Shown: positions 23,601 to 33,179 of the stretch, piece by piece | Layout of the letters: each line of letters starts with the position of its first letter | How positions within the stretch are numbered: position 1 is the first letter of the stretch | Assembly: GCF_000003195.3 (NCBI RefSeq) | Contig: NC_012877.2 | Span: forward strand, 18,251,972-18,315,971 | Direction: 5' to 3' | Length of the DNA stretch: 64,000 nucleotides | From: Sorghum bicolor | Lineage: Eukaryota; Streptophyta; Magnoliopsida; Poales; Poaceae | The notes under the pieces: generated by a model | Told to the model about the DNA's origin: nothing | Seen by the model: only the letters and a program-made list of their open reading frames with translations | Databases searched by the model: none | Translations under genes and position numbers: made by a program

Positions 23601-23973
23601 ACTAGCATGCATAGGTTGGTAGCTAGACTTGTGTTTTTCAAGTAAAAACTAGACCCTTGCTTATAATGTTGATCTCACGGGGTTTCTAGTGTTTTTGTTG
23701 TCTAGCTACACATGGTGCTAAGGATGGTGTATATTGAATGCTTCAAATGATATCAAATTTGATATCGAGCTACAAAGGTTTATTCTATACACCTTAGCAC
23801 GTAGTAGGGTTTTATGGTGCTTATCCAAATCTTGACATAGAGCTTAAATGTTGGATAAGTAGCATAAAATCCAAATCAAGTTAGCAATTTACACTTGTGT
23901 GAAGTGCTAGCTTGAAAAAGCTTAATTTCCATATCTTTGTAGAGTTGTCATCAATTACCAAAAAGGGGGAGAT
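20644..23973 (+). other. Non-coding interior of element D where pol would be
   Basis: 3.3 kb of AT-rich sequence replaces pol. No retroviral enzyme motif was found on either strand. The part from about 22080 to 23220 repeats phrases such as aattggtat and aagtggtatc many times. A 72-bp tandem repeat lies at 23244-23387, and GGGGGAG-type purine tracts occur at 23228, 23292, 23459 and 23964. A frame at 23082-23573 is open largely because of the tandem repeat and is not recognised as a gene. Confidence 0.8.
23244..23387 (+). repeat. 72-bp tandem duplication, two units
   Basis: The unit starting caaagatatgatcatggg at 23244 repeats at 23316 with one or two changes. Each copy contains a purine tract (aagggggagag in the first, aatggggagag in the second). 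The period is a multiple of three. Confidence 0.95.
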
Positions 23974-24012
23974 TGAAAGGTCCTTGTTTGGTTTTGGTAA
24001 TTGAGTGACAAC
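23944..24012. repeat. Inverted repeat straddling polypurine tract and 3' LTR start
   Basis: Arm 23944-23964 (gttgtcatcaattaccaaaa) is complementary, with one extra base, to 23992-24012 inside the LTR. The loop holds the polypurine tract aaagggggaga and the first bases of the LTR (TG at 23974). In RNA the arms could fold so that the plus-strand primer site is displayed in the loop. Confidence 0.85.
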
Positions 24013-26369
24013 TTAGGTGGACTAATAGTGTTTATGTGAGATACACAGGAGATTAGTCCACAGGTGATTATATGATGATGGAGGAGCTCATTGCATATGA
24101 AACATGACATGGAGTCATGTGACCAAGGTGGAGAAGATCAAGATGAGGCTTGGCTCGATGGACCGGTTGCAAGAGTGAAGGGCAAGTCAGAGGCTTTGAA
24201 GCGAGGGACCGCGTGTGACGGTGAAGCTTGAGCAAGACTTGGCGCCGATGGACCGAGGCAACGGTGAAGAGCAAGTGAGGTCAAGATCGATGAACCAATA
24301 CGGTCACGTGATGATATGAAGTGGATCATATCATTTGGTGATTGGTTGATGCATGTGTTGCATCAACATTGGAGGAGTTCGAATGGAAAGCGCAAGGCAA
24401 AGGTATAACCTAGGGCTTTTCCATTTCACCGGTCATAGGTGTGTAGAGAAGTTTATGACCAGATTTAGGATAGATGGCCGTACTATCAAGAGGGGCAAAC
24501 TTGTTTGCATATCGGTCATCTAGTGCCACTTGAGCGATCTAACTTTGCATACGTGTTAGGATCGAGTGGCGTGGCAAGTTGAGAGGCTAACTCCTTTGGG
24601 AAAATGTTTGTGAAAATGCTAACACACTTGCACATGGTGGTGTACACTTGGTGGTGTTGGCACATTTACAAAGGAGGTGGAGTTCCTAGGGTTGAGAGGA
24701 GTGTGGGTTCCTCTCTCCCTCCCACCGAGCTTGCGAGGCGGGATTCTGCGCTTTTGAGAAAATTAAGTGTATATTTTCTATTGCGACGGAGGGAAATTTG
24801 GAGAAGTTGCGAGAGTGTTTCTCATCGGACGCTGGTCCAGAGCGTCCGGTGTGGTGTCTTTGACTCAGTGAGCAGAGCGCACCGGACGTTGGCACCGGAC
24901 GCTGGGCGGTTACTGTTCGAGCGTCCGGTGGTGCCTGACGTCAGCGAGTGCATGCGAGGAGTTTCTGACCGGTGAGCACCGAACGCTCAGGGTGTGTCCG
25001 GTGGCTTGCGTCCGGTGACCGAGCGAGTTTGCGGAGCTCTCTGCGCACGAGTCCGGTGTGACGCAGTAGAGCGTCCGGTGGTGCTGTGCAGGCGCGCGTG
25101 CGCAGTAGCCGTTGGCGGCAACGGTCGAGTTCAAACGGCTAGTGACACGTGGCTAACGCGTGAGCACCGGACGCTGGGGGTTGAGCGTCCGGTGGCTCCC
25201 TGTGAGCGTCCGGTGCCCACGTGTTTTGCCCAGTGAAGGGGCAACGGCTAGTTTAGCCCTTGGGGCTATAAATAGAAGTGGTGGCCGGCCTTGGCCAGTG
25301 CTGAGCACCCTTGGGACTTAGTGTCCATGCTTGGGGAGTGCTAGGAAAGCCTCTAACTCACTTGTGCTTGCAAGAGTGCGAATCAATAGCGAGTGAGTGA
25401 TTCTAGTGCGTTGCATTGAGAGTTTGCATCGAGTGGCACTAGGTGTTCGTGTTGCAAGCCGGTGGTGCTTGGTACACTTGGAGGTTGCCACCTCCTAGAT
25501 GGCTTGGTGGCTTGTGACTCCGTCGAAGCACGCAAGGAGATTGTGCGGTGCTCCAGAGAAGAGATTGTGAGGGGTACGGTGCTCACCCCGTGGGGATCGC
25601 GAAGAGCAACCCTAGTTGAGCGAGACGTGAAGAGCGACAAGTGGTCTGGCCGGGTCAAGTGCTAGAGCTTGTGGTAAGCACTCCACGTGGGAGAGTGTGA
25701 CTTGCGGGTCACCACTAGCAAGAGGACCGGCGGCAACCTTGGAGCTTGTCTCAACGGGGACGTAGCTTGGTGGCAACCAAGTGAACCTCGGGAGAAAATC
25801 ATCGTGTCAACTTTGTTCTTCCCATTGGTTTGCAAGTCCCTAACACAAGCTTGTTCTTACATTCATATACTTGTGCTTGTGTAGTTGCTCTTGTAATTAG
25901 TTAGCTTGTGTAGCTTGCTAGTTACCTTCTTGCTTGTGTAGCTAGAAGTAGTTCCCTTGCGTGACTAATTTGGTTTGTGTAACCTTGTTAGTCACATTGC
26001 TTAGTTTGTGTAGCTAAGTAAGTTGCGCTCTCTAATTTGGCATTAGTTGCCTTGTTATTGAGCTTGCTAGTGAGCTTAGGCTTTGTGCACTTTGCCTCAC
26101 TAGTTTGAGTAGGAGCTCCCCCGTTTGCAAAGTACTAGTTGCATAGGTTTGTGTGACCTTGCTCCTAGAATTGGTTAGGTGAGCTCTTGCTAAGGTAGCA
26201 CCTTGTTTGCTTGTTTAGGATCTTTTCAAGGTGCTAGAGAACTTAGATAGAGGGGTGTAGTCTTGGCTAGACCGATAGTTTTAATTCCGCATTTGTTTCG
26301 GTTAGGCGGCGTAATAATTTTTAGAAAGGACTATTCACCCTCCCTCTAGTCCGCCATCTCGACCCTTCA
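23974..26369 (+). repeat. Element D 3' LTR
   Basis: A 2396-bp LTR from TG to CA, followed by the target duplication ctaga at 26370-26374. Confidence 0.95.
25267..25274 (+). promoter_or_regulatory. TATA box of the 3' LTR of element D
   Basis: TATAAATA in the same position where the 5' LTR has TATGAATA. It could drive transcription outward into the flanking repeat. Confidence 0.6.
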
Positions 26370-26374
26370 CTAGA

Positions 26375-27021
26375 GCAAGAGGTTAGTAAAAAACAAAGCG
26401 AAGCTTTTGCTCTAGCTCTAAAGGGGGTGTTTGCAAGCCACCTACCCAACAATTCTAGTTGCTATGATCACTATCCACACAAGGACTCAGCTACACAAGG
26501 CAAAGTAAGCAACTAAACTAATTACACTAGTTTGCGGTAAGTAAAGGAGATGGTTTGATCTTTATACCGTCACATAGAGGGGATGAACCAATCAATAATA
26601 TGAAGTCCAATCACCAGGAGAAATCCAATGAACAAACACAATGGAGACAAACAATTTTTCTCCCGAGGTTCACGTGCTTGCCGGCACGCTACGTCCCCGT
26701 TGTGTCGACCAACACTTGGTGGTTCGGTGGCTAAGAGGTGTAGCAAGAACCTCGTCCTCACTAGGACACCACAAGAACCTACCTACAAGTGAGGTAACTC
26801 AATGACACGAGCACTTTACTAGAGTTACCTTTCGGCTCTCCGCCGGGGAAGGTACAAGACCCCTCACAATCACCGGGAGATGGCCACGTACAATCACCAA
26901 CTCGTGCCAAAGCTCCTCCGCTGCTCCAAGCCGTCTAGTTGGGGGCAACCACCAAGAGTAACAAGAAAACCGCAGACAAATCGATCCCCAAGTGCCACTA
27001 GATGCAATCACTCAAGCAAAT
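26375..27021 (-). repeat. Minus-strand Sirevirus-type LTR, right part
   Basis: Continues the LTR interrupted at 16239. The complement of about 26650-26720 matches the segment of D's LTR around 18070-18120 (tctcaacggggacgtag and gaacctcgggagaaa). It is clearly more diverged from D than D's two LTRs are from each other. It is cut at 27021 by LTR F. Confidence 0.75.
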
Positions 27022-27560
27022 TATAACACTCTAAAATTTGTATTTCAAATTTTAGTTTAAATTTGATTTAATTTTGGCTTAGTTTGAATTTTTGGGCATT
27101 TATTATATAATTTACAGAAATAAATAAAATATAAGTTAGAAACATGCTTGTGTGCATTCATGCTGCTGCATAATTTTTTTTGCTTGATTCTTTTTGCTTA
27201 TGCTAGTTTAAGTTTTGGAGCAAGAAAGGAAATAGGAGAAACTGTTTAAAAAAAGAGAAAAGGGCAGCGCCCCCTCTCCTGGGCCGGCCTCCCTCTCCCC
27301 TCCCCTTCGGCCGCGGCCCAGCATGCAGCAGCGCGCGGCCCAGCAGCAGCACCCGCGGCCCGCAGCGGAGCAGCCCAGCCGCGCAGCAACGCCCTAGCGC
27401 GCGCCCCGCTCGCCCGCTGCCTCCGCCGCCCGCAGCCACTGACGCGTGGGCCCCGTAGCTGGGACCCACCGCCCTCTCCTATCTCTGGCCGAGTCGTACT
27501 GAGGGCTCAACCGCCGCCCCGGCTTCCACGCCCGCGCGCACCCCTAGGTTCGCCGCGCCC

Positions 27561-27568
27561 TATAAATA
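27561..27568 (+). promoter_or_regulatory. TATA box in LTR F
   Basis: TATAAATA in a GC-rich setting, followed by the C-rich leader typical of transcribed grass LTRs. It is a good candidate for the element's transcription start region. Confidence 0.6.
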
Positions 27569-27649
27569 GCACCGCCACTCGCCCTCGCGTGCCCCTACGC
27601 ACCCCGAGCCGCCCAAAGCCCTAACCCTAGCCCTATCTCGCCGAGTTCG

Positions 27650-28153
27650 NNNNNNNNNNNNNNNNNNNNNNNNNNNNNNNNNNNNNNNNNNNNNNNNNNN
27701 NNNNNNNNNNNNNNNNNNNNNNNNNNNNNNNNNNNNNNNNNNNNNNNNNNNNNNNNNNNNNNNNNNNNNNNNNNNNNNNNNNNNNNNNNNNNNNNNNNNN
27801 NNNNNNNNNNNNNNNNNNNNNNNNNNNNNNNNNNNNNNNNNNNNNNNNNNNNNNNNNNNNNNNNNNNNNNNNNNNNNNNNNNNNNNNNNNNNNNNNNNNN
27901 NNNNNNNNNNNNNNNNNNNNNNNNNNNNNNNNNNNNNNNNNNNNNNNNNNNNNNNNNNNNNNNNNNNNNNNNNNNNNNNNNNNNNNNNNNNNNNNNNNNN
28001 NNNNNNNNNNNNNNNNNNNNNNNNNNNNNNNNNNNNNNNNNNNNNNNNNNNNNNNNNNNNNNNNNNNNNNNNNNNNNNNNNNNNNNNNNNNNNNNNNNNN
28101 NNNNNNNNNNNNNNNNNNNNNNNNNNNNNNNNNNNNNNNNNNNNNNNNNNNNN
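27650..28153. other. Assembly gap (504 N)
   Basis: Run of N within LTR F, just downstream of a GC-rich leader; such sequence is often lost in assembly. Confidence 1.
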
Positions 28154-29950
28154 TTAGTGTTAATTACGGTTAAGAGTTAAGCTAATCTACAGATTTGCCA
28201 TCCAACTTGTTTTAGCCATAACTTTTGCGTCTTAGCTCCGATTTAGGTGATTCTGGTCGCTATAGTTTCGTTTCATCGAGTAGAATACAATAGTGCAGTT
28301 GCTTTCTGTTTTCGATGCTTTGGTGTCTGTTTCTGATTAACTTGTTTGTTTGCATGTATTGCTTTGATTGTGTGATGATTGTCGCGTATAGCCAACGAGA
28401 CGCTCGTGAAGGAAGAGGATCAGGATCCCGCTGAGTTCGAGCAACCCGACTACGATCAAGGCAAGTGCAGACACCGTTTGTTCATTTTGAACCTACTCAT
28501 TAATGTCATTTACTTTATATGCATGTGTCCAATGAATGCAAACCCTAAGGACATGACTAGCTTTACTTACCATTCCTTGTTCACCTGGGGTTATGTATAT
28601 GGGTAGTCTAGGCTATACTAGGTTTGCTTAGCTGCTCTACTCATCTTACACACATGCCTAAAACAAGTAATACTCTCTACTCAACTTGATGCTTAAACTG
28701 TGCTGAATCTTTGGTCACTGCGGTGATGGCGATGTTGGATGCTTATGAGCATCGTGATGATGGTGGTGACAGGGGGAGCAGGTACTGTTGGTGGTCCGGT
28801 TTGCCGGGCGTACCCGTCTCTGCTCTCCGTAAGGACTTAGTCATGGAGCGGCCCCCTGGGACATACAGTGCAACTCCAAGCTATATGGCTCTGGCTTGAC
28901 TAATTAGCAAGACCTCCACTAGTAGGGTGTTACTTTCCGGGTAGGCGTGAGGAAGTAACTTGGGTAACGAATATTAAGTTGTCGGCTGCTCGGTACGCCA
29001 TGGCTATGGGTATCGACTGTCGAGCGCCCCGGCAAAAACTTGCGAGTGGCATCCTATTAGTTGGACCCTATGAAAGGTCTCGTAGTGAGACCCTGCCTGC
29101 TCACCTTGGCAGGGCAAATGGGAATCACGACTTGGAGTGAACGTGCACACCTCTGCAGAGTGTAAAACTGATATATCAGCCGTGCTCACGGTCACGAGCG
29201 GCCCAGACTCTCACATAATGAGCAAATTGGATTCACTGGATACTTGGAGATGGAACTTGGCGAGGTTGCTACCTCGTGTTTTGGCGGACTGGATATTCCG
29301 TGTTGGCAGGATTGCTATTCTGTGTTAATTATTGGGGTTAATCCCTGGACTATAATGATTATTAGGTTAGTCTTTTAAAAGATGCTAATTACTAGTTACA
29401 CTAATTAAGGGTTGGGTTTATGCTACTCATAATTAGTAGTAGGTTGTTCTAATAATAGTCATAATTAAAAGTGATCAACTAAAATGCTACCGTAGTCAAA
29501 CCAAGTCAGCTTTACCTTGTTTTAAGCCTTGCATGTCATTACTTTTCGTTTGTGCTTGCTGAGTTCGACATGAGCTCACCCTTGCTATAATCATTAAAGG
29601 TTGCTCGGACGATCAGGAGTACAATTGTGATTTCCCTGAGGACTACCCTAAGTCGCCTGGTTGTTAGGCTCGTGTGGTTCTGCCGTCGACCTTCCTGTGG
29701 CAAGGTGGTCCTGCTACGCCGGCGTCTAGTTCCCCTTTTCTTTATGGAACAATTTAGCTTATGCTTCCCATTCGCACTTTGATATACCTTTTGGCTTGTA
29801 ATAATGGTACTCTTACTCTCATTTATGTAATACGTTTGAACACTGTGTTTTGTACCATTGATGATGTCGATCCATGTATGTGAATTTGAGATCCTGGCGC
29901 ACATGTGATTTGGCACCCGAATGCTCTTTTACATCCGGGTGTGACAGAAG

Positions 29951-29962
29951 TGGTATCAAAGC
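29951..29962 (+). promoter_or_regulatory. Primer-binding site of element F
   Basis: TGGTATCAAAGC lies four bases after the LTR end and is complementary to initiator methionine tRNA. Confidence 0.8.
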
Positions 29963-30118
29963 CGTGTTGACCGTAGGATCACGCAACCTAGTGAGAAACA
30001 GCCGTTTAGTATGTCCCTTTTGGGTGAAATACACCATTGGATCTATCTATTAACTAGCTTACTAACCCGTCTCTCATTGGACTTTATCTATTAGCCTTAT
30101 CTACTTACTTTTACTAAC
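29963..30118 (+). other. Start of element F interior, cut by element A
   Basis: About 155 bases of internal leader with no gag start. Interrupted at 30119 by the TG of fragment A; the preceding five bases ctaac would be its target site. Confidence 0.65.
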
Positions 30119-32053
30119 TGTTGGGTACCATAAAAAGGGATACCCAATTCAGAATAATAAAAATCACAAAAGACAAAGCAAACCATCCGCAATCACCAGG
30201 GCGCGGGCCTCGGCTTGTCTGACTCCTCGGCCTCGGGCCCAAAACACGGCTCGCCCGACCCCTTTGGCCTCGGGTGCAAGTTCCGTCTCGCCCGACCCCC
30301 TACTGACCCCGAGCAAAAATTGCAAGGCGGTTTCCGTCGGACGCAGATCCCGTCTCGCCCGACCCCGATACTATAACCACATCTGAAAACCTCTCGAGGT
30401 AAAAATCCCTAGGCTATGGCCACCTACGTTCGAGAGGTTGCGAGACTGACCTGCGAAGCGGGTTCGAACAGTCGCCTCAGGATAACCGAGTGAGGGATGA
30501 CTGAAGATGAGCACAATAGAGGCCACGGTCCGAGCCCCTCAGAGGGTTGGCGCATCTTTGCCAGTCGTATCCGAGACCCATGCGGGTGTCACGCGAGTGG
30601 GATCCCATCGAGGGAGGCACCGAGCCCTCGGAACCTAACAAACGGTTCCAACATCCACCGTGACTGCCCTCGGGTATTTTGAGATGTGCGCATAAGGCCA
30701 CTAGCCGACCCCTAGCGAATGGGACTCGGACATCCACTTGGATTTACCCGCTTGTAGCTCCCGGGGAACGTCGATACTCGCCCATCGAGGGTAGTACGGC
30801 ACGACCCACTCCTCCTCCGAGCGAAATGATGATTGAGGGACGTAACTACAAGACGAGAAAGAACCTGATCGACGCTTGTGGGGAAAGGGCCCGGGGGCTT
30901 CCTCGCACAATGGGGACAGGCACTACGTGTAAAGAACATGCAACCTACCCCTCAAATACTCCCAACTACAACATTCAGGGGTAAAAGCCTTTCAAGGAAT
31001 GACCCCATTCCTCCAAAAGGCTCGGGGGCTACACCCAGCAGGTGCGCTCGCGCGCACCCTCCGGATAAAGTAAAAAAGCTCCAAGTCAAGCAAAATAGTC
31101 CCTCGAAAAAGAACATTTTGAAAGGGTGCCTTCACCCCTTCAAAGGCTCGGGGGCTACTGTTGGGTACCATAAAAAGGGATACCCAAATCAGAATAATAA
31201 AAATCGCAAAAGACAAAGCAAACCATCCGCAATCACCTGGGCGCGGGCCCCGGCTCGTCTGACTCCTCGGCCTCGGGCCCAAAACACGGCTCGCCCGACC
31301 CCTTTGGCCTCGGGTGCAAGTTCCGTCTCGCTCGACCCCTCTAGGGCTCGGGCGACGACACCGCCTCGCCCGACCCCTCTGGGCCTCGGACGCGAGTTCC
31401 GTCTCGCCCGACCCCTCTTGGGCTCGGGCGCCAATGCCGCTTCGCTCGATCCCCCATCACAAAGCAAGGCTTCCGACACACGGCGCCCGTACCCACGACA
31501 TGACAGGCGCAGTTACTCCCATATCGCAGCAGGGCATGGTGGCGACTATTCCAACCACCCTGGTCACTGCAGCCTCACATCTTTCACTATGTAACCTTAC
31601 CTCTTTCACTGTGGTGTACCGCCTCACAGTAAAAGAGGAATGGGAGAGATTAACCAGTGTCACTGTTAGCTGTCTTTTCCTACTATTACAGGACAGGCTG
31701 CAGTATCACCGATCCGACCCCCACGACTCCAACAGGGCTCGGTAACCCTCCACAGGAGCAGCCATACTGTCATCCATGCCTCAAGGAAGGGACGGGCAAG
31801 CTTCCTCAGGGTCGGGACTGTGGCTTCACTACTCAGCAGAGGAAATCTCCAATCACCTATGTAAAAACCTGTGTCCCCCTTGAGACTATAAAAGGGGAGC
31901 CAGGGCTCACAACCAAGACGGGTTCATCCACACAACAAATACACCACAACTCCAAGCGAGTTCACTCACAGAGTAGCAACCAGCACTCTGCCCACCACAC
32001 ACAAAGCCGAGACTTGGGACTTAGCCCTCTCTCGCAACCCACCGGGTGTATAC
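30119..32053 (+). mobile_element. Element A: rearranged Tat-type retrotransposon fragment
   Basis: It opens at 30119 with an LTR start (TGTTGGGTACC) that matches the later LTRs for only ~230 bases. It then runs into sequence that ends in the tract ggctcgggggctac at 31145-31158. That tract directly precedes a second LTR start at 31159 and looks like the 3' interior and polypurine region of this family. The second LTR (31159-32053) has a TATA box (TATAAAA at 31887) and is interrupted near its end by the LTR of element B. The fragment therefore seems to be an internally deleted copy in which most of the first LTR and all of gag-pol are lost. No coding region is preserved; GC-rich frames here are by-products. 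Confidence 0.65.
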
Positions 32054-33120
32054 TGTTGGGTACCATAAAAAGGGATACCCAAATCAGAATAATAAAAATC
32101 GCAAAAGACAAAGCAAACCATCCGCAATCACCAGAGCGCGGGCCCGGCTCATCTGACTCCTCGGCCTCGGGCCCAAAACACGGCTCGCCCGACCCCTTTG
32201 GCCTCGGGCGCAAGTTCCATCTCGCCCGACCCCTCTAGGGCTCGGGCAACGACACCGCCTCGCCCGACCCCTCTGGGCCTCAGACGCGAGTTCCGTCTCG
32301 CCCGACCCCTCTAGGGCTCGGGCGCCAATGCCGCTTCGCCTGATCCCCCATCACAAAGCAAGGCTTCCGACGCACGGCGCCCGTACCCACGACGTGACAC
32401 AGTGACTCGCATATCATAGCAGGGCATGGTGGCGACTATTCCAACCACCCTGGTTACTGTAGCCTCACCTCTTTCACTGTGTAACCTTACCTCTTTCACT
32501 GTGGTGTACCGCCTCACAGTATAAGAGGAATGGGAGAGATTAACCAGTGTCACTGTTAGCTGTCTTTTCATACTATTACAGGACAGGCTGCAGTATCACC
32601 GATCCGACCCCCACGACTCCAATAGGGCTCGGTAACCCTCCATAGGAGAAGCCATACTGTCAGCCATGCCTCAAGGACGGGACGGGCAAGCTTCTACAGG
32701 GTCGGGACTGTGGCTTCACCACTCAGCAGAGGAAATCTCCAATCACCTATGTAAAAACCTGTGTCCCCCTTGAGACTATAAAAGGGGAGCCAGGGCTCAC
32801 AACCAAGACGGGTTCATCCACACAACAAAAACACCACAACTCCAAGCGAGTTCACTCACAGAGTAGCAACCAACGCTCTGCCCACCACACACAAAGCCGA
32901 GACTTGGGACTTAGCCCTCTCTCGCAACCCGCTTGTACACCCCTACAACAAGCACCTTTGGGTTCAAGGCAATACAGACCCCTGATCTCACTGGACGTAG
33001 GGCATCCTCGGCCCGAACCAGTATAAACTCTCTGTGTTCCACTTGCATCACCATCCGGGCTTAGATAGTCACGCATTCTTATACTCGTTTGTGTCTAGAC
33101 CACGACTCTAGACGCCGACA
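32054..33120 (+). repeat. Element B 5' LTR
   Basis: A 1067-bp LTR from TG to CA, closely similar to the truncated LTR at 31159 over about 880 bases. It contains TATAAAA at 32777. It inserted into the LTR of element A after tatac (32049-32053). Confidence 0.85.
32777..32783 (+). promoter_or_regulatory. TATA box in element B LTR
   Basis: gacTATAAAAgggg, conserved in the sister LTR at 31887. It is the probable promoter of element B. Confidence 0.65.
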
Positions 33121-33142
33121 GTTGGCGCGCCAGGTAGGGGCC
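33121..33142 (+). promoter_or_regulatory. Candidate primer-binding site of element B
   Basis: ttggcgcgccaggtagggg immediately follows the LTR. It contains the palindrome TGGCGCGCCA. The position and type fit grass Tat elements; the cognate tRNA was not determined. Confidence 0.65.
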
Positions 33143-33179
33143 TTTTGCGTGACGTTCATCTTTCCCTACTGCGGAAAGC

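Larger units (their letters stand above)
16240..26369 (+). mobile_element. Element D: complete non-autonomous Sirevirus-like retrotransposon
   Basis: A 10,130-bp element with two LTRs (16240-18690 and 23974-26369), the target duplication ctaga, a methionine-tRNA-type primer site, an open gag, a long non-coding interior and a polypurine tract. LTR length, the gag type with its characteristic C-terminal GPK-VWVP segment, palindromic LTR motifs and several polypurine-like tracts fit the Sirevirus (Maximus/SIRE) lineage of Ty1/copia. No protease, integrase, reverse transcriptase or RNase H remains. Mobility would depend on enzymes from a relative. The LTRs differ by an estimated 1-2 percent plus two larger deletions, indicating a fairly recent insertion. 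Confidence 0.9.
27022..29946 (+). repeat. Element F 5' LTR (Tekay-type Ty3/gypsy), with internal gap
   Basis: It begins TATAACACTC (TG altered to TA) and ends in the typical CATCCGGGTGTGACA, followed at once by a primer site. The visible text, with its GC-rich leader near 27270-27640 and standard grass Tekay phrases near 28930-29040 and 29560, supports a chromovirus LTR of about 2.9 kb. A 504-base gap (27650-28153) hides part of it. Confidence 0.75.

Noticed and set aside
24830..25215. CACCGGACGC repeats as a CRISPR-like array
   Set aside because: Plant LTR context, irregular spacing, mixed orientation and no cas genes; these are LTR palindromes.
27615..27633. Telomere-like CCCTAA text
   Set aside because: Only two imperfect units inside a C-rich LTR leader; not a telomeric or interstitial telomere array.
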